Program-made: the position numbers and the translations under genes
Source: Cylindrobasidium torrendii FP15055 ss-10
Taxonomy: Eukaryota; Basidiomycota; Agaricomycetes; Agaricales; Physalacriaceae
Direction of reading: 5' to 3'
NCBI GenBank assembly: GCA_000934385.1
Contig: KN880461.1
Location: 1-64,000 of the forward strand
Length of the DNA stretch: 64,000 nt
Part shown: positions 8,944 through 20,070 of the stretch, piece after piece
How the letters are laid out: the number at the start of each line of letters is the position of its first letter
Position numbering within the stretch: the first letter of the stretch is position 1
The notes under the pieces: model-generated
What the model was told of the DNA's origin: nothing
Seen by the model: the letters and a program-made list of their open reading frames with translations, nothing else
Databases searched by the model: none

Positions 8944-10637
8944 TCAGATGAAAAGCCCTTCGAACTTTTTAACGCAAGAGAATGGTGTATAATCTTTGGA
9001 AATACCATCAGCACGAATGGTGGAGCTATCCAAGCCAGTCTCACCAAAGGTATCGTCCGGATCGCAAGAGCAACGCCCCAGCTCCCATTGCGTGCCGCGA
9101 GGACAATGCTGGAAGTGCTCGTGCCGGTAGCCAATGTCGCGGAAGAAATGAATTTGGTCCTTCCGCGCGAACAAAGCCGCAGCTATGCTATGAATCGGCG
9201 CATCCCCCCAACGCTACGGCAAATGTCAGCGCTGGATATACAGCTTGCGACAACCTCACCTCGTAGTAGAAACCACCTTTTGATTCCAGGTGGTTGAAGA
9301 AAGCTTGATACCGCTCGGATCGCCAAAAGTCCATGTCCGCAATTTCAAAGTTACTCCAGACTGCGAACTTATGAGCAAATGCGGGAGGACATCAGGATCG
9401 ACGTACAATGGCATAAATTATACGAGTTCCCGCCATCATTAGAGAGGAAGTCCATAGCATTCTGAGGATCTATGTACTCGGGGTGTAGCTCGATGAATTC
9501 CCTGACGCTTTGCCATAGCGTCTTGATCGTTGGCTGCCTTTACATTAGCTGGGTCGGATGGTTGCATGCGCCTCGTTACTTACCTCCCATTCATACAACG
9601 AGATGGTGAAGCCTTGGCCAAGGGTAAGAAACGAGAGAAAAGCGAGGAGCTGCAACGCACTGTAAATTTTGTCATGTTCTTGCATATACATGAATGGATC
9701 GTAATGGATGTCACAGAAGAACTTGACGTCCGGCCTGTAGGCTTTAGGTGCAACGAAGAGCCATGGGTGCGGAGGACATACTCTACTCTCCAGTAGTATC
9801 GATACGGTTGCAGCAGCTCATGGTGGTAGAAAAACTAGCGGCGTCGTTAGCACGACGGTGGTTTTCATTCCGGCAACACCCACTCCCGAGTTGAATCTGC
9901 ACATGTTGCGATACCTTCAGACGCGTTAGACGTCGGTAGAGCGCAGTGATGGAGTAAATCTTACGGGACGCTATCTGCAAGAGAGTGATGAACATACAAG
10001 TGTATCGTTCGAGTGAAGCAGCGTACCAGCATAGATGATTCGTTGCGCGGACAGCTGGTTGCGTCCGTCGCGAGCCCGGGCTTCGTCAATCCATTCGGGC
10101 TGTACCCATTGCTCAGGCGGGATGAGGCCGAAGGAGATTCGCGCATGTGTCATTATTTGAACGCGACTAGACAACATTCAGATGTGGATGCGACGAAGCC
10201 GGCGCTGTTGGCTGCATACCGTTTGAAGTCTTCGGTAAAAGGTTCGTCGTTGAGGAGAACCCAAGGGTATCGGTAGTCCTTGTTAAATCTGTCTTCGACT
10301 GATTGTATACTGGCAACGACTCCATTCACATCACTGTTTCGACAGAGCAGGACGAAGGTGGCATTCGCCCGCTTGGAAGAGATGGAGTGGTGACGGTTTG
10401 GTGAGGAATGAGCGTTGACGAGATGGTTGGGCATCTCGATTGGGGTTGCGTCCTCCACAGAGGGAAGATCAACTATGGCCAAGAAAGACGTACGGCCATA
10501 CGAATCTGAAAATATGGACAAGAGAAAGTGCATGCTGACCTGGACTGTGTGAGCAAGAGATAGCACTTGGACGAGAGACCAACCACGACCACCAGCGCAA
10601 CGGTGGCGAAGCGCCGAGGCGTTATGGACGGGAGCAT
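8944..10637 (-). CDS. GT15 alpha-1,2-mannosyltransferase, copy 2 (tandem)
   Basis: Same family and layout as the gene just downstream. Met at 10637 precedes an N-terminal hydrophobic anchor ([10 protein letters not shown], then [10 protein letters not shown] after an intron). Conserved blocks follow: [163 protein letters not shown], and the C-terminal exon [16 protein letters not shown]. The intron splitting the catalytic YNxCHFWSNFEI block is at the same codon and phase as in copy 1, so the pair arose by tandem duplication after that intron existed. The proteins have diverged considerably, so the event is not recent. A longer upstream ORF to 10866 lacks family similarity. Confidence 0.85.
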
Positions 10638-11105
10638 GGATGTGAAAATGATGAGGGAAAGAGGGAAAGAGAAAGTCGCGGTCGTTTAGGTAGCGTTCGG
10701 ATTCAGTAAATATAATAATCACACTATTGCGATCAGTTTTGTGGAGCTCTCGCGAAAATGTTCCGTCGCCCGGCATCCGGGCGGATGGTGACAGCCGTGC
10801 AATGGGGAAATGGCAGAGGAAACTTGGGTACCAGTGCCAGGTGGAAGCGGATGAAGAGGAAGACATGCATTGTGGCGCAGCTATGACGTCTGAATCTGCG
10901 CTGGGAATGCATTTATTGAAGATACATTGAGTGCGGAATATAATCTCAAGAATATAATGGTCAGCAAGCCATTTAGACGCTGCAGTGATAGGGCAAAAGG
11001 CAGAGGGCCAGAGCGTGACGTCACTCGGTTTTGTTTGCCCATCTTTGCCTGAAAAAAGGCAGAGCCCTCACGCGTCTTGTCACCCGTCACTCACCGACCA
11101 CCCAA
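10638..11105. other. Divergent promoter region between GT15 copy 2 and TOM40
   Basis: About 470 bp between two divergently transcribed genes. It contains a CRE palindrome near TOM40 and no supported gene. Confidence 0.5.
11016..11023. promoter_or_regulatory. CRE/ATF-type palindrome TGACGTCA upstream of TOM40
   Basis: A perfect 8-bp TGACGTCA lies 82 bp before the TOM40 start codon. This is the consensus for bZIP factors of the ATF/CREB type. The same palindrome occurs in the DNAJC9-PAP2 shared promoter at 46.8 kb. Function is inferred from the motif alone. Confidence 0.45.
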
Positions 11106-12362
11106 ATGGCTGCCACTCTCCCCGCCAAAACGTCCGCCATCGACCCGTTCGCTGCTGCGCCGGAGCCCATTCCGTCCGGCCCGTTCTCCATCTTCCACCG
11201 CCTCTCAAAATGGCGTACCGACCTTGGTCTACCGTACCCCGGCAACACTGAGGACCTGACCAAGGAAGTCAAACGTATGTCTCTGCCGTCTTCGACGAGC
11301 GCAAAGTTGACGCGTCAACCACAGGGACGCAGCTCACCAACCTGTTGTACGATGGCGCTCGCGCCGACCTCGCAAAGGCCATGTCTATGAACCCGCTTTT
11401 CCAGGTCACCCACAGCTTTTCGCTCGGCTCGCAGACAATGCCGCCCACATACAGCTTTGGAGCCATGTACGGTACGGAGAAGGTGCGCAATAGAACGACG
11501 CTGTTGCTTGGATATTGACAATGTCGCAGTCGTTCTTACATGGGACGGTAGACCACGACGGGAACGTTACTTCACGGTGGCATCAGTCGTGGAGTCCGAA
11601 GAGCACAACCAAAATGCAGGCCCAGGTACATACTCAAATTCAACATGCAACGTATGCCTTGACTAACGTGACTCCAGTCTGCGTCGTCGGGCGTGCCAGG
11701 CCACAGCGTCGCCATATTTGAGCACGATTATCAGGGCCAAGACTACAGTCTGAACGCGAAGGCTACGAATCCTTGGCCGACGGATATGTCTGGCATCTTC
11801 GTTTTCAGCTACCTGCAGTCCCTTACCCGCAACCTTGCCCTCGGTGGAGAATGCTTGGTTACTAGGAGTCCAATGATGCCCTCCGGCAACGCAACCTCGC
11901 TCATCGGCAAGTGGACTTCCACCGACAAAAGCTGGATTGCGAGCGCATCTTTGATGCCCGACAACACACTCAATGCGACCTATTGGCACAAGCTTAGCGA
12001 GAAGGTTGATGTTGCCGCAGAGCTCATGATGTCGGCTGGTTCGGTACGCAGGGAAGGTCTCGCGACTCTTGCAGCAAAATATGACCTCCGTATGTCTACT
12101 TTCCGCGCGCAAGTAGACTCGGCTGGAAAGGTCGGCGCCGTTCTCGAGCAACGCTTCACCCCCGTATTTGCCTTCACCTTGAATGGTGAGATTGACCATT
12201 TCAAGGTGTGTTTTCTTTTTGGCCTGTCATTCATCTATCTGACGCGTACAACAGAACACAGCAAAGGTCGGCTTCGGTGTGCAGATCGAGAGTTCGACGT
12301 TGTCGGACGAGGAGCTGTCAGCACAAATGGGCGTTCCCCCACCTGGCGCGCTTGTGATATGA
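11106..12362 (+). CDS. TOM40: Mitochondrial import receptor subunit TOM40
   Basis: Beta-barrel pore of the outer-membrane TOM complex, through which nearly all nuclear-encoded mitochondrial proteins enter. Five exons (11106-11274, 11325-11482, 11530-11625, 11678-12205, 12255-12362) join in frame to 352 residues, the usual TOM40 length. Family blocks are SGPFSIFHRLSKWRTDLGL near the N-terminus, the conserved TQLTNLLYDGARADLAKA, NPLFQVTHSFSLGSQ, YSFGAMYG, FLHGTVDHDGNVTSRWHQSW, IFEHDYQGQDYSLNAKATNP, FVFSYLQSLTRNLALGGE, and the last strand KVGFGVQIESS. There is no cleavable presequence, as expected. The first intron (50 nt) could be read through in another frame, but only splicing gives VKRTQLTN. 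The gene ends TGA at 12360. Confidence 0.93.
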
Positions 12363-12900
12363 TCTTACCTTATGAGTACTTAGACACGCACATAATTACT
12401 GTTGCTTATAGCATATCCCTCACTCATGGCATTCCACACCTATCGAGGGATTTCATCTGTGCTTTCATGGTTGTCGTTTCTCTGGCATTCATGCTTACTG
12501 TGTTTTCAGTCGAGCGTTCAAAGCGCCCGGTAAACATTTGGGCGCAGCTCCGGCGACACGCGTTGGGGAGCATTCTCAGTTAAGTATCAGGCGTGAAGCA
12601 GTAGACTATTCACTATCAGTCATTTGCAACTGTGGTTTGCTTCGTCGGTGCATATAAAGAATCGCTAGTATTCGGCCCGCGCTGACTTTGTAGATGTGTC
12701 AACGCTGCACTTTGATTCGTGCCACCACCGTCATCGAGTTGTCTTAGTCTATTCAAATTGAACACCATTCCAGAGCACGCTGGGTCGTACTCTCTTGCCT
12801 CAACATACCTGATCCCTCGATTTCGCAAGTACAATCGTCATCGACGGCACTCCCAACTTATGGCGCTACAGTATTCTTACGAACTGTTAGGAACTAGGTC
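12363..12900. other. Intergenic between TOM40 and an F-box-like gene
   Basis: About 540 bp with 3' and 5' flanks of the two neighbours. A hydrophobic 38-residue reading near 12.47 kb has no start context or partner exons. Nothing else is seen. Confidence 0.5.
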
Positions 12901-14502
12901 ATGGCAAATCCAGATGACTCCAAGTCCGTCCAACTAAAAGAGATAGTCCATCTCATTGAAGAAGCCCAACAATATTCTCTCCAATGTCCCGAAATCCGAC
13001 CAATGTTTTCGCAACTTTTCAAGTCGTTCCGGTCGCAAATGCAGGGGCTACTTGCGACGCGGACGATTGCACTGTTGCCAGCGGATGTCTTGTGTGAATG
13101 CTTTGCATTTGCTTGTAACTTCGATCCTCACGATCCTCCTGCTCTCGGTCGTGGTGTCTCTATGAACATCACTGCTTTAGAGCTCGCGTCCGTTTGCACA
13201 CGATGGCGGGGCCTCATCACCAAAATGCCAACCGCTTGGTCGTGCATAGACCTTGATCTGACCCTCCTCGTTGGCTCAACATCAAACTACTTTCAATCCG
13301 CTACCCTCCAGAACCTCATAGCAAGAACGCTTACCACATACATGTCTCGTTCGAGGCCTGTACCACTCACTATACGCGTCCGCGGTCATTTCAAAGGAGA
13401 CATCTCACACGAGCGACTAAATTTCTTCCTCACCCTCGTTACTCTTCACCTATTTACAGAGTCCCACCGCTGGAGACATGTTGTGTTTGACTTTCAGGAC
13501 GACACTTCGGGAATCACCCGCATCGACCTTCCATTTTCGCCCGACGAGCCAGCAGAGGAACATCTGCCTGAATTGCAGACCCTCTCTCTCTCCAATGTCC
13601 TTTCCGTTGGCAACGCCGACGACTCTATGCTACGCGGACGGGTTTTCGGTGCATCGCCCAATCTTAGGCACCTCAAGCTCACGAAAGCCATGGACTCCAA
13701 TTTTATGGCTGCTCTCCAGGAATCCTTGCCTATATATCGAGCCGGGACGGACAGATATCCCTGGCTGGACACCGTCGTACTCGACCGCTTTGCCTACAGC
13801 ATGACCGACCATCTTCCCGCGAGACTCACCTGGGCGTTGTCGCAGCTCACTTGCGTGAACAAGGTCGTGATTATGAATCCCATTACAACCATGAACGTCC
13901 CTCTCTTCCCGCCCATGGAGGTCAGCGCTAGAGACTTCGTAGTGCATTTGGGAGGCCACAAGGACATCATCTTCGCAGCATTGGTCTACGCACTCACTCT
14001 GCCTCGTCTTCGCAGCTTTGAGGTCATCATACCCCGCGGCGAGACGCCAGCGTCCTACGACGCAGCGCTGCACAAATCGCTTTTCGAGATGTTCGTGCGC
14101 AGCGGTACCCTTCGGAAACTGTCTCTGAAGCGTGTGCCGCTGTGGGCGAAGGAGCTGATGGACATCCTACATATCCTCCCAGCGCTGGAGGAGCTCATTC
14201 TGCATGAACCGCCGCATAAAAGAGCGCCATTCGGGTATTTAGCAGGCGAGGCAGAGGACCCTCATGTCGTTTCGGAAACGTTATGCCTGTGGTTCACTGT
14301 GAGCGATGTTGTCCCGAAGCTCAACACACTCGAGATGGTGTGGGCGTGTGGCATGGACGCAGGATGCGTATTTGATATGCTGGAAGAACGCAAGGGAATC
14401 ACAGAGGTGAGGTTGGGGACTATTCCGCCTGAGAAATGTGACTTCAGAGATAGGTTGCTGGGGTTGAGAGGCAGTGGACGCAAGGCGACACTAGTGACTT
14501 AG
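12901..14502 (+). CDS. F-box-like/LRR protein, single exon
   Basis: A 533-residue intronless ORF from Met 12901. Residues about 50-100 carry an F-box-like unit: LLPADVLCECFAFAC, then ASVCTRWRGLITKMPTAWSCIDL, the R-x-W...P-x-LW-like pattern seen in the large basidiomycete F-box family. The rest is a series of irregular leucine-rich segments (LPELQTLSLSNVL, NLRHLKLTKAMD, TLRKLSLKRVPL, ALEELILHEPP, KLNTLEMVWACG). Members are expected to link substrates to SKP1-CUL1 ubiquitin ligases, with LRRs binding substrate; the substrate is unknown. Intronless structure and large family size fit the recently expanded F-box repertoire of Agaricomycetes. Upstream and downstream neighbours are housekeeping genes and give no clue. 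Confidence 0.75.
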   Translation: MANPDDSKSVQLKEIVHLIEEAQQYSLQCPEIRPMFSQLFKSFRSQMQGLLATRTIALLPADVLCECFAFACNFDPHDPPALGRGVSMNITALELASVCTRWRGLITKMPTAWSCIDLDLTLLVGSTSNYFQSATLQNLIARTLTTYMSRSRPVPLTIRVRGHFKGDISHERLNFFLTLVTLHLFTESHRWRHVVFDFQDDTSGITRIDLPFSPDEPAEEHLPELQTLSLSNVLSVGNADDSMLRGRVFGASPNLRHLKLTKAMDSNFMAALQESLPIYRAGTDRYPWLDTVVLDRFAYSMTDHLPARLTWALSQLTCVNKVVIMNPITTMNVPLFPPMEVSARDFVVHLGGHKDIIFAALVYALTLPRLRSFEVIIPRGETPASYDAALHKSLFEMFVRSGTLRKLSLKRVPLWAKELMDILHILPALEELILHEPPHKRAPFGYLAGEAEDPHVVSETLCLWFTVSDVVPKLNTLEMVWACGMDAGCVFDMLEERKGITEVRLGTIPPEKCDFRDRLLGLRGSGRKATLVT

Positions 14503-14841
14503 AACCTAAAGATATTATTCTGTTGTATGAGAATATCAGCATTGATGTAAAATGTTGGCTCGAAGTGAGGAGGGATTGGTAGCGACTCGGTGGGCCATGC
14601 TTGAGTATTCGCTGGTGGAGATGCCTGAGCAGAGCATGGGAAGACCATGATATAGTGTTAGCGGCAGAGCATCCGAAATGACTGAGCTTTGGAAGGCTGA
14701 ATATGCGATTCTTTCTGATGCGCCACCGGAAGTAAAGTAGCTCAAGGTGGGGGAAGCTCGATCGCACATACCGTGATCACAGCACTCTTCCTCCTCCTTC
14801 ATCAGCCCAGGCTTTGGCCAATCCGACATCTACTGCATGGA
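14503..14841. other. Intergenic, promoter side of PTC7-like gene
   Basis: About 340 bp. A 23-codon N-terminal extension of the phosphatase from Met 14773 is possible here. No other gene is seen. Confidence 0.4.
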
Positions 14842-16244
14842 ATGAAGGCGTCAAGTGCCACCCGCTTCGCGAAACGCGTGGCCGAGTTCTCGACTGCGTC
14901 GTCACCACGGCCATACAAGTTCCATCTAGCTGCCAGTTGGGCAGGGAAACCAACTGTGGAGGAGAAAAAGCCTATCAAGCGCGTCCCATTCCCTGCGGAC
15001 CATCCTATCGGGAAATGGCGCGACCAGATGCTCACGAGAAAGCCTGGGACAGCTACCGAAGTGTGGTATCCGAATGCTGGAGAGGATTTCTTCTTTGTAC
15101 AAGAGGTTCGTGATTACCACTGTCTACATGAGATGTGATTATTAATGCCATTCTTGTAGATGCTCAACGGCTCGGTACGCAAGATTCACGCGACAGACTG
15201 TGCCCGAATTCATCAGGCTTATAGGGTGTTTCATTCGGTGTCGCTGACGGTGTTGGTGGCTGGGTGGAAAGCGGTGTTGACCCGTCACTGTTCGCGCAAG
15301 CTCTCATGTATCATGCTCATCGATATTCCCGCAACGCATGGGCCGGGGAGCCAGAAATTGACCCCACATTGGACTACGCAGAGAGGGAAGAGGTCGAGGG
15401 CTGGGAGTTGACACCGGACGAGTGCATGGCTCTGTCATTTGGAGGAGTCCAGCGGGAAAGACGCGTACTCGCAGGTGCGTTTCGCCTTGGAAATTATCCT
15501 GCCCGCTTCTCATACTACCCTAGGTTCCAGTACGGCGTGCATACTAAGCCTAAACGCCTCGTCGGGGCTCCTTCGTTCCGCAAAGTCAGACTTCTTTCTT
15601 CGGCCCTTTCTTCATAGCGTTGACCATCTCCTAGTCTTGGTGATAGCGGTTTCTATGTCATCCGCTCGGCCGCTGTGCATCACAAGGAGCCCGCTCAGCA
15701 ACACTTCTTCAACTGTCCCTTGTACGTGTGGTCATCATCTGTTGACGCGTCTAATCACTCTGCAGACAATTGACAAAATACCCGCAACAAATGCAAACCA
15801 AGCGGGGCTCATCGTCCGGCACAGACACTCCAGAAAAGTCTGCACTCCGAGAAATCAGTCTGAGACACGGTGACATTGTGGTTGCTTGTGTGCGTTTCTT
15901 CGTGCACACTCCATGTTTGCACTCACTGTATTTCAGACCGATGGATTGCTTGACAATGTCTTTGCTGAAGAGGTTCTCCGTATCATATCACTCGTGCGGA
16001 GGACGGGGCTGCCAGACTCTGAAATAGCCTTACCGATTGCCGACAATCTCGTAGAATACTCTCGTCGCTGCATGTTCAACCAGCGACGGACCAGTCCTTT
16101 CACAGGTCGGTTTGTTTCCTTCAACTATCATTATTTGCTGCTAACGTAAATGCAGTTGAAGCTGCGCGACATGGTCTGTCGTACCGAGGGGGCAAAGTAG
16201 ACGATGTTACTGCCGTTGTCTGCGTCGTGGAGGAGACAATATAG
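14842..16244 (+). CDS. PTC7: Mitochondrial PP2C-type protein phosphatase (PTC7 family)
   Basis: Metal-dependent Ser/Thr phosphatase; yeast Ptc7 acts in mitochondria and activates Coq7 in ubiquinone synthesis. Met 14842 starts an arginine-rich presequence (TRFAKRVAEFSTASSPRPYKF). Then come HLAASWAGKP, GEDFFFVQEMLNGS, the metal site VSFGVADGVGGWVESGVDP, FAQALMYHAHRYSRNAWAGE, the aromatic/acidic insert DPTLDYAEREEVEGWELTP, GSSTACILSLNASSGLLRSA, LGDSGF, RHGDIVVA joined to TDGLLDNVF across a 49-nt intron, and the end YRGGKVDDVTAVVCVVEETI. The metal-binding Asp residues in ADGVGG, TDG and VDDVT are all present. At least seven small introns are needed. It ends 89 bp from the convergent TPR-like gene. 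An upstream in-frame Met at 14773 would give a longer N-terminus. Confidence 0.87.
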
Positions 16245-16333
16245 AGTGGAACTGCACGACCTGATCTCAACTATAATACATAGACCTCATAAATCATACC
16301 CACCGCATTGTATTCATCCATGACAAACTAATT

Positions 16334-17839
16334 CTAGAAACCAAACCATCGCTTTCGTTGTGTTGCAGGTTCTGATCCCTCTGGTGAAGTTACCAGCTTC
16401 TTGGCCAAACGATCCCTTCTGGATATGAGGTGTTGCCAGTCCGCCTTCTTTACCACGTCTGGCATCACGTTACCGTTCTCGTCGACTTTTCCAACCCACT
16501 TCATAGCCTCTTCATAGCAGCTGAGAATATCTGAAGGTTTCTGGTTCTTGGCCTGCTCCTTCAGAATACCCATTAGATGCCATGCTTCTGACACCGTCCG
16601 TCGTGCATCGCGGAATAATTCCTGAGCTGACTTCTGTAGATATGGAGACTCGGCGTATGGCGGAGAAAGGACAAGACTGTCGTTTTGCGCCAGTAGACGG
16701 ACAATGGTCGTAGAGGACTCCGCGGCGGACTCCAGCCAGCGTATGCATTGCTCGGGTTTCTTGCCTTGTGCGAAGAGCACTTCAGCGTGTTGGAGAGATA
16801 GGACGGAGGCGCGCTGCGCGAGGGTAGAATAATGGAGGGTTTCTGGGAAAGAGGCTGATGCTTCAGCTTGGGGAGGAAGTAGCTTGAGTGTGGTTGTCTG
16901 GAGGGCGGCGGCTTCGGCCAAACGGGCATTGGAGGCATAAAATGTCGACAACGAGACGAGAGCGGATGCAAGCACACGTTGATTGGAGGGCGAAGGAGGT
17001 AACGATGCGATCTGCGCGTCTTCTGTCCCTTGTGCGCGTTGTATGGCGCGGGTCAACCATTGCAGGGCCCCATCCTTGTTTCCTGTCTTGATATCCAGCT
17101 CTCCGAGTCTCCAGGCAGCGAACGCGCTTCCATTGCGTTCCCAAAGCTGTTCGTAGCGCGCTTTGGCTCTCGAGAAAGCCACAGGGCCGAGCTTTTCGAG
17201 GTAAGACGCGTGCCGTGTCAAAAGCAGCGTGAATGTCTCGGGATGCAGCTTGCCAGCTGCCTCTCTAGGTTCGGCCAATGCAATAGCCTTTTCCAGTATT
17301 CCAGAAGCTTGCAGGTATCCCGCGTTGACAGCCATGTTAGGATTTTGAAGCGCGGCAAATGGGCCATTCGCCATTGGGTCCGCGACAAAATTTGGCGTGG
17401 TGTGTGCGGTGGACGCTGCACGAACGAGATGGCGGGCTTTCCTGCCTAGCCCAGGGTCTGTCCCTCCCTTCCGCGAGTCGCCGTTCCAATGTGTTTGCTC
17501 GCTGTCCCATTCCCATTTCTCTGCTTCTGGGTCATGCACGGGTGGGGCAAGCTCGACGTGCTCGATGTATTGGTCGTACGCTTCGAACCCAACGTATACA
17601 CTGCCAAGGCTGATACCAATGAGGAGTGCTGATATCCGGAGGGTGCGGCCTACGACGCCCACTGATTTACCGAGTGGGGCTCTGAAGACATCTTGTGGAT
17701 TTTTCCTAATGACTTGGGAAGACGATGGACGCCCAGAATGCAAATGGCGGGCTTGTTTGGAAGAGCGAGTATTGCATGAAATCCGGTTTCGTAATATTGA
17801 AGAAGGGCAAGTCGACTTCAGCATCAAGGTGGTGGTCAC
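16334..17839 (-). CDS. Mitochondrial membrane TPR-like protein, single exon
   Basis: A 501-residue intronless protein. The N-terminal 60 residues are basic and Ser-rich without acidic residues, like a mitochondrial presequence (RSSKQARHLHSGRPSSSQVIRKN). One hydrophobic segment follows at about residues 65-85 (TLRISALLIGISLGSVYVGF), then an acidic/Trp-rich linker and helical repeats resembling TPRs: YLQASGILEKAIALAEPREA, AKARYEQLWERNGSAFAAWR, DGALQWLTRAIQRAQG, ALVSLSTFYASNARLAEAA, and SEAWHLMGILKEQAKNQ. The C-terminus is basic. The arrangement suggests a single-pass inner-membrane protein with a soluble helical-repeat domain. I recognise a conserved fungal type but cannot name its function. 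It is convergent with the PTC7-like gene. Confidence 0.8.
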   Translation of the reverse strand: MTTTLMLKSTCPSSILRNRISCNTRSSKQARHLHSGRPSSSQVIRKNPQDVFRAPLGKSVGVVGRTLRISALLIGISLGSVYVGFEAYDQYIEHVELAPPVHDPEAEKWEWDSEQTHWNGDSRKGGTDPGLGRKARHLVRAASTAHTTPNFVADPMANGPFAALQNPNMAVNAGYLQASGILEKAIALAEPREAAGKLHPETFTLLLTRHASYLEKLGPVAFSRAKARYEQLWERNGSAFAAWRLGELDIKTGNKDGALQWLTRAIQRAQGTEDAQIASLPPSPSNQRVLASALVSLSTFYASNARLAEAAALQTTTLKLLPPQAEASASFPETLHYSTLAQRASVLSLQHAEVLFAQGKKPEQCIRWLESAAESSTTIVRLLAQNDSLVLSPPYAESPYLQKSAQELFRDARRTVSEAWHLMGILKEQAKNQKPSDILSCYEEAMKWVGKVDENGNVMPDVVKKADWQHLISRRDRLAKKLVTSPEGSEPATQRKRWFGF

Positions 17840-18050
17840 TTTCCAAGTCGCGATCGTGAGTCCTGCTTCATGATCGCCATACGTTTGTAGAATGCCGCAT
17901 TGAGCCTTTGTTTATGCAAATATTTATGGAGTGTGAACGCATTTGACAACAACTAGGTAAATCCACTGTAACAATATAATCCAGTCCAAGGAGAGTGTAG
18001 CGTCCCTACATGCCCAATCTCATGTAAGACTTCTAATACTATGATTTACT

Positions 18051-20070
18051 TCAATGTTCCCTTGGGTCGTTGGCCTTTATCAACGAAACCGCCTCGGGCG
18101 ACGAAGGAATAATCTTGCACTTGAACGGCTCGGGATGCCTATACCACGTCAACAAAAGATACCAAGGGTGAGCCAAACGAGCGTACGAAATGGTAGACGA
18201 TGTGAATCCTTCGCTCTTCGAAAAGTCTGGACGAGGCGCCTTGGGATCTTCGGGCGAGATGTCGAACACAGAGAGCACCATTGTGATAGAAATGAAGAGC
18301 GAATTGTCGGCGAGCTGTTGACCAGGGCATACCCTAGACATAGACCTCAATAAGCATGGAGCCACGAATCTCCTGGTTGAACAACGCACCTTCGACCATA
18401 ACCAAATGCGAACTTGCGTGGATCGGGGTTGAGACCTTTTGCCTTTGCATCCTCGTCCATGTACCGCTCTGGAATGAACTCGAAGGGGTCTGGGTAGAGC
18501 TCGGGGTCATGCAAGACTGCCCTGTAGTCTTTGTTAGTGATTTCATGTTGCGCCATGCTATACTGAATCACATACCAAGAGTTGGGAAAGATGATAGAGC
18601 CCTTGGGGATAAAGTAGCCGTTGTAGACGTCGTCCTGGGTTGAGCGATGCGGGAGAGCGGTCGGCCCAACGGGGTTGAGGCGGTAGACCTCGTTTAAAAG
18701 CGCTTCAACGTATGGCATGTATGGCCTGTCTGAGAACAGAGGTAGCCTGCTGGAGCCGACAACCTTCCTGACCTCATCCTGAGCCTTGCGCTGCACCTCT
18801 GGATAGAGAGACATTGCCAGGAAGAATGATCCTATCGCAGATACACTCTGTTGAACATGAGTAGGTCTCCAGCAGCAGGAAATCGGACAATCAACGTACG
18901 GTGTCCGCTCCACCTACATAGAGAACGTTGGTCAGTGAATACTCGTGTTACAGATCTCAAGTCAACGTACCGGCATAGAAACCGCCAGATGTCCACTTCC
19001 AAACGTCCTCTTGTTCTGGTGTAGGGTTGGGATTCTTCTCCAAGATCTTCGACAGGAACGAGGGTCTCGCGATGCCTTGCGCCTACATTATCACATTGGG
19101 ATTCAATGAACACCATTAGATGATACACTACGCACAACTTGCTCCTTGACCATGTTGTACGGCTGGTTGAGGAATGCATCCCTATTCTGGCGAAAGATTT
19201 TCTCCTTTTGCATCCAATCGAGATTGAGCCAGCGCGGGAGGTATTTCACTGGATGCCAAGGTCAGACGATGGTCACACTGAGCTGCAGGGCTATCTTACA
19301 GACTGGGAACGCGTCAACCATGAAAGCTCCTGGAGTGGCAGTAACGGAGAAGTCGGCATCGGCGCGTTCTGCGAGCACCAGGAGTGTATCTTCGCCGTCC
19401 TCGAGATCATGTCCGTGGGTGATGTCGAAGACAATGGCGGCAATGTTGCGGCGAATATGGTGCAGGAAGTCCTGGGGGCTCTTCAAAAGCTCTCCCAAGA
19501 ACTCACGCGTCTTTTCCTCCTCGAGCGGGAAGTACTCGCGCGCCTTCCGGGGGGTGAGGGTGTCAATCATGAGTTTCCGGCATTCGCGTAGTCGATTGCC
19601 GTAGCGGCCCATAGGAACACTATCCTCGTATCCTGCGCTATACTCAAGTGAGCCCACTATGCAGGTCTAGCCGCCCGATGAGTACATACAGCTCGCCACC
19701 CATAACTAGATTAGGCCTATCGGAATAGATGCTCCCGCGGCGGTCGAGTAACTCTGCTAAGACATGGGGAGTGCTCAGAATGATGATAGGCTGTCCCGCA
19801 GCGCTTATGTGCATAATTTCACCTGTTGATTGGTTTTCAGCAAAGAAATATTCCGTTAACGCTGTGTCGCCTACCATACTGCTTGCTCCACTCCGTGTAC
19901 TTCACCCATGGGTGCTCGCCCATCATGTCGAGCGCATTTCCGAGGATGGGAAGGCCGCGAGGTCCAGGAGGGAGTGGTTGGCGAGAGAGATGATTCTTGA
20001 CGAGACCAACAGTCAGGCCAAACGCGACAATGAGTGCGAGAACGAGCGGAACGTCCAGCTGGAAGGACAT
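18051..20070 (-). CDS. Cytochrome P450 monooxygenase (CYP64/O-methylsterigmatocystin oxidoreductase-like)
   Basis: Membrane-anchored haem monooxygenase of the endoplasmic reticulum. Met at 20070 begins an anchor helix (VPLVLALIVAFGLTVGLV), then the proline hinge LPPGPRGLPILGNAL. Further exons give LSTPHVLAELLDRRGSIYSDRP, MGRYGNRLRECRKLM, the I-helix FYAGGADT split by an intron, LYPEVQRKAQDEVRKVVG, the ExxR motif in LLNEVYRLNPVGP, PKGSIIFPNSW, DPFEFIPERYMD (PERF-type), and the haem loop FAFGYGRR joined to CPGQQLADNSLF across an intron. The end is LIKANDPREH, TGA at 18051. About ten introns are needed. Similar basidiomycete genes are routinely labelled O-methylsterigmatocystin oxidoreductase by similarity; the true substrate is unknown. 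No biosynthetic cluster surrounds it. Confidence 0.88.

Noticed and set aside
10153..10866. Use of Met 10866 as the start of GT15 copy 2
   Set aside because: The added residues (Phe- and His-rich) have no family similarity. Met 10637 followed by an intron gives the expected signal anchor joined to VSMHFLLS.
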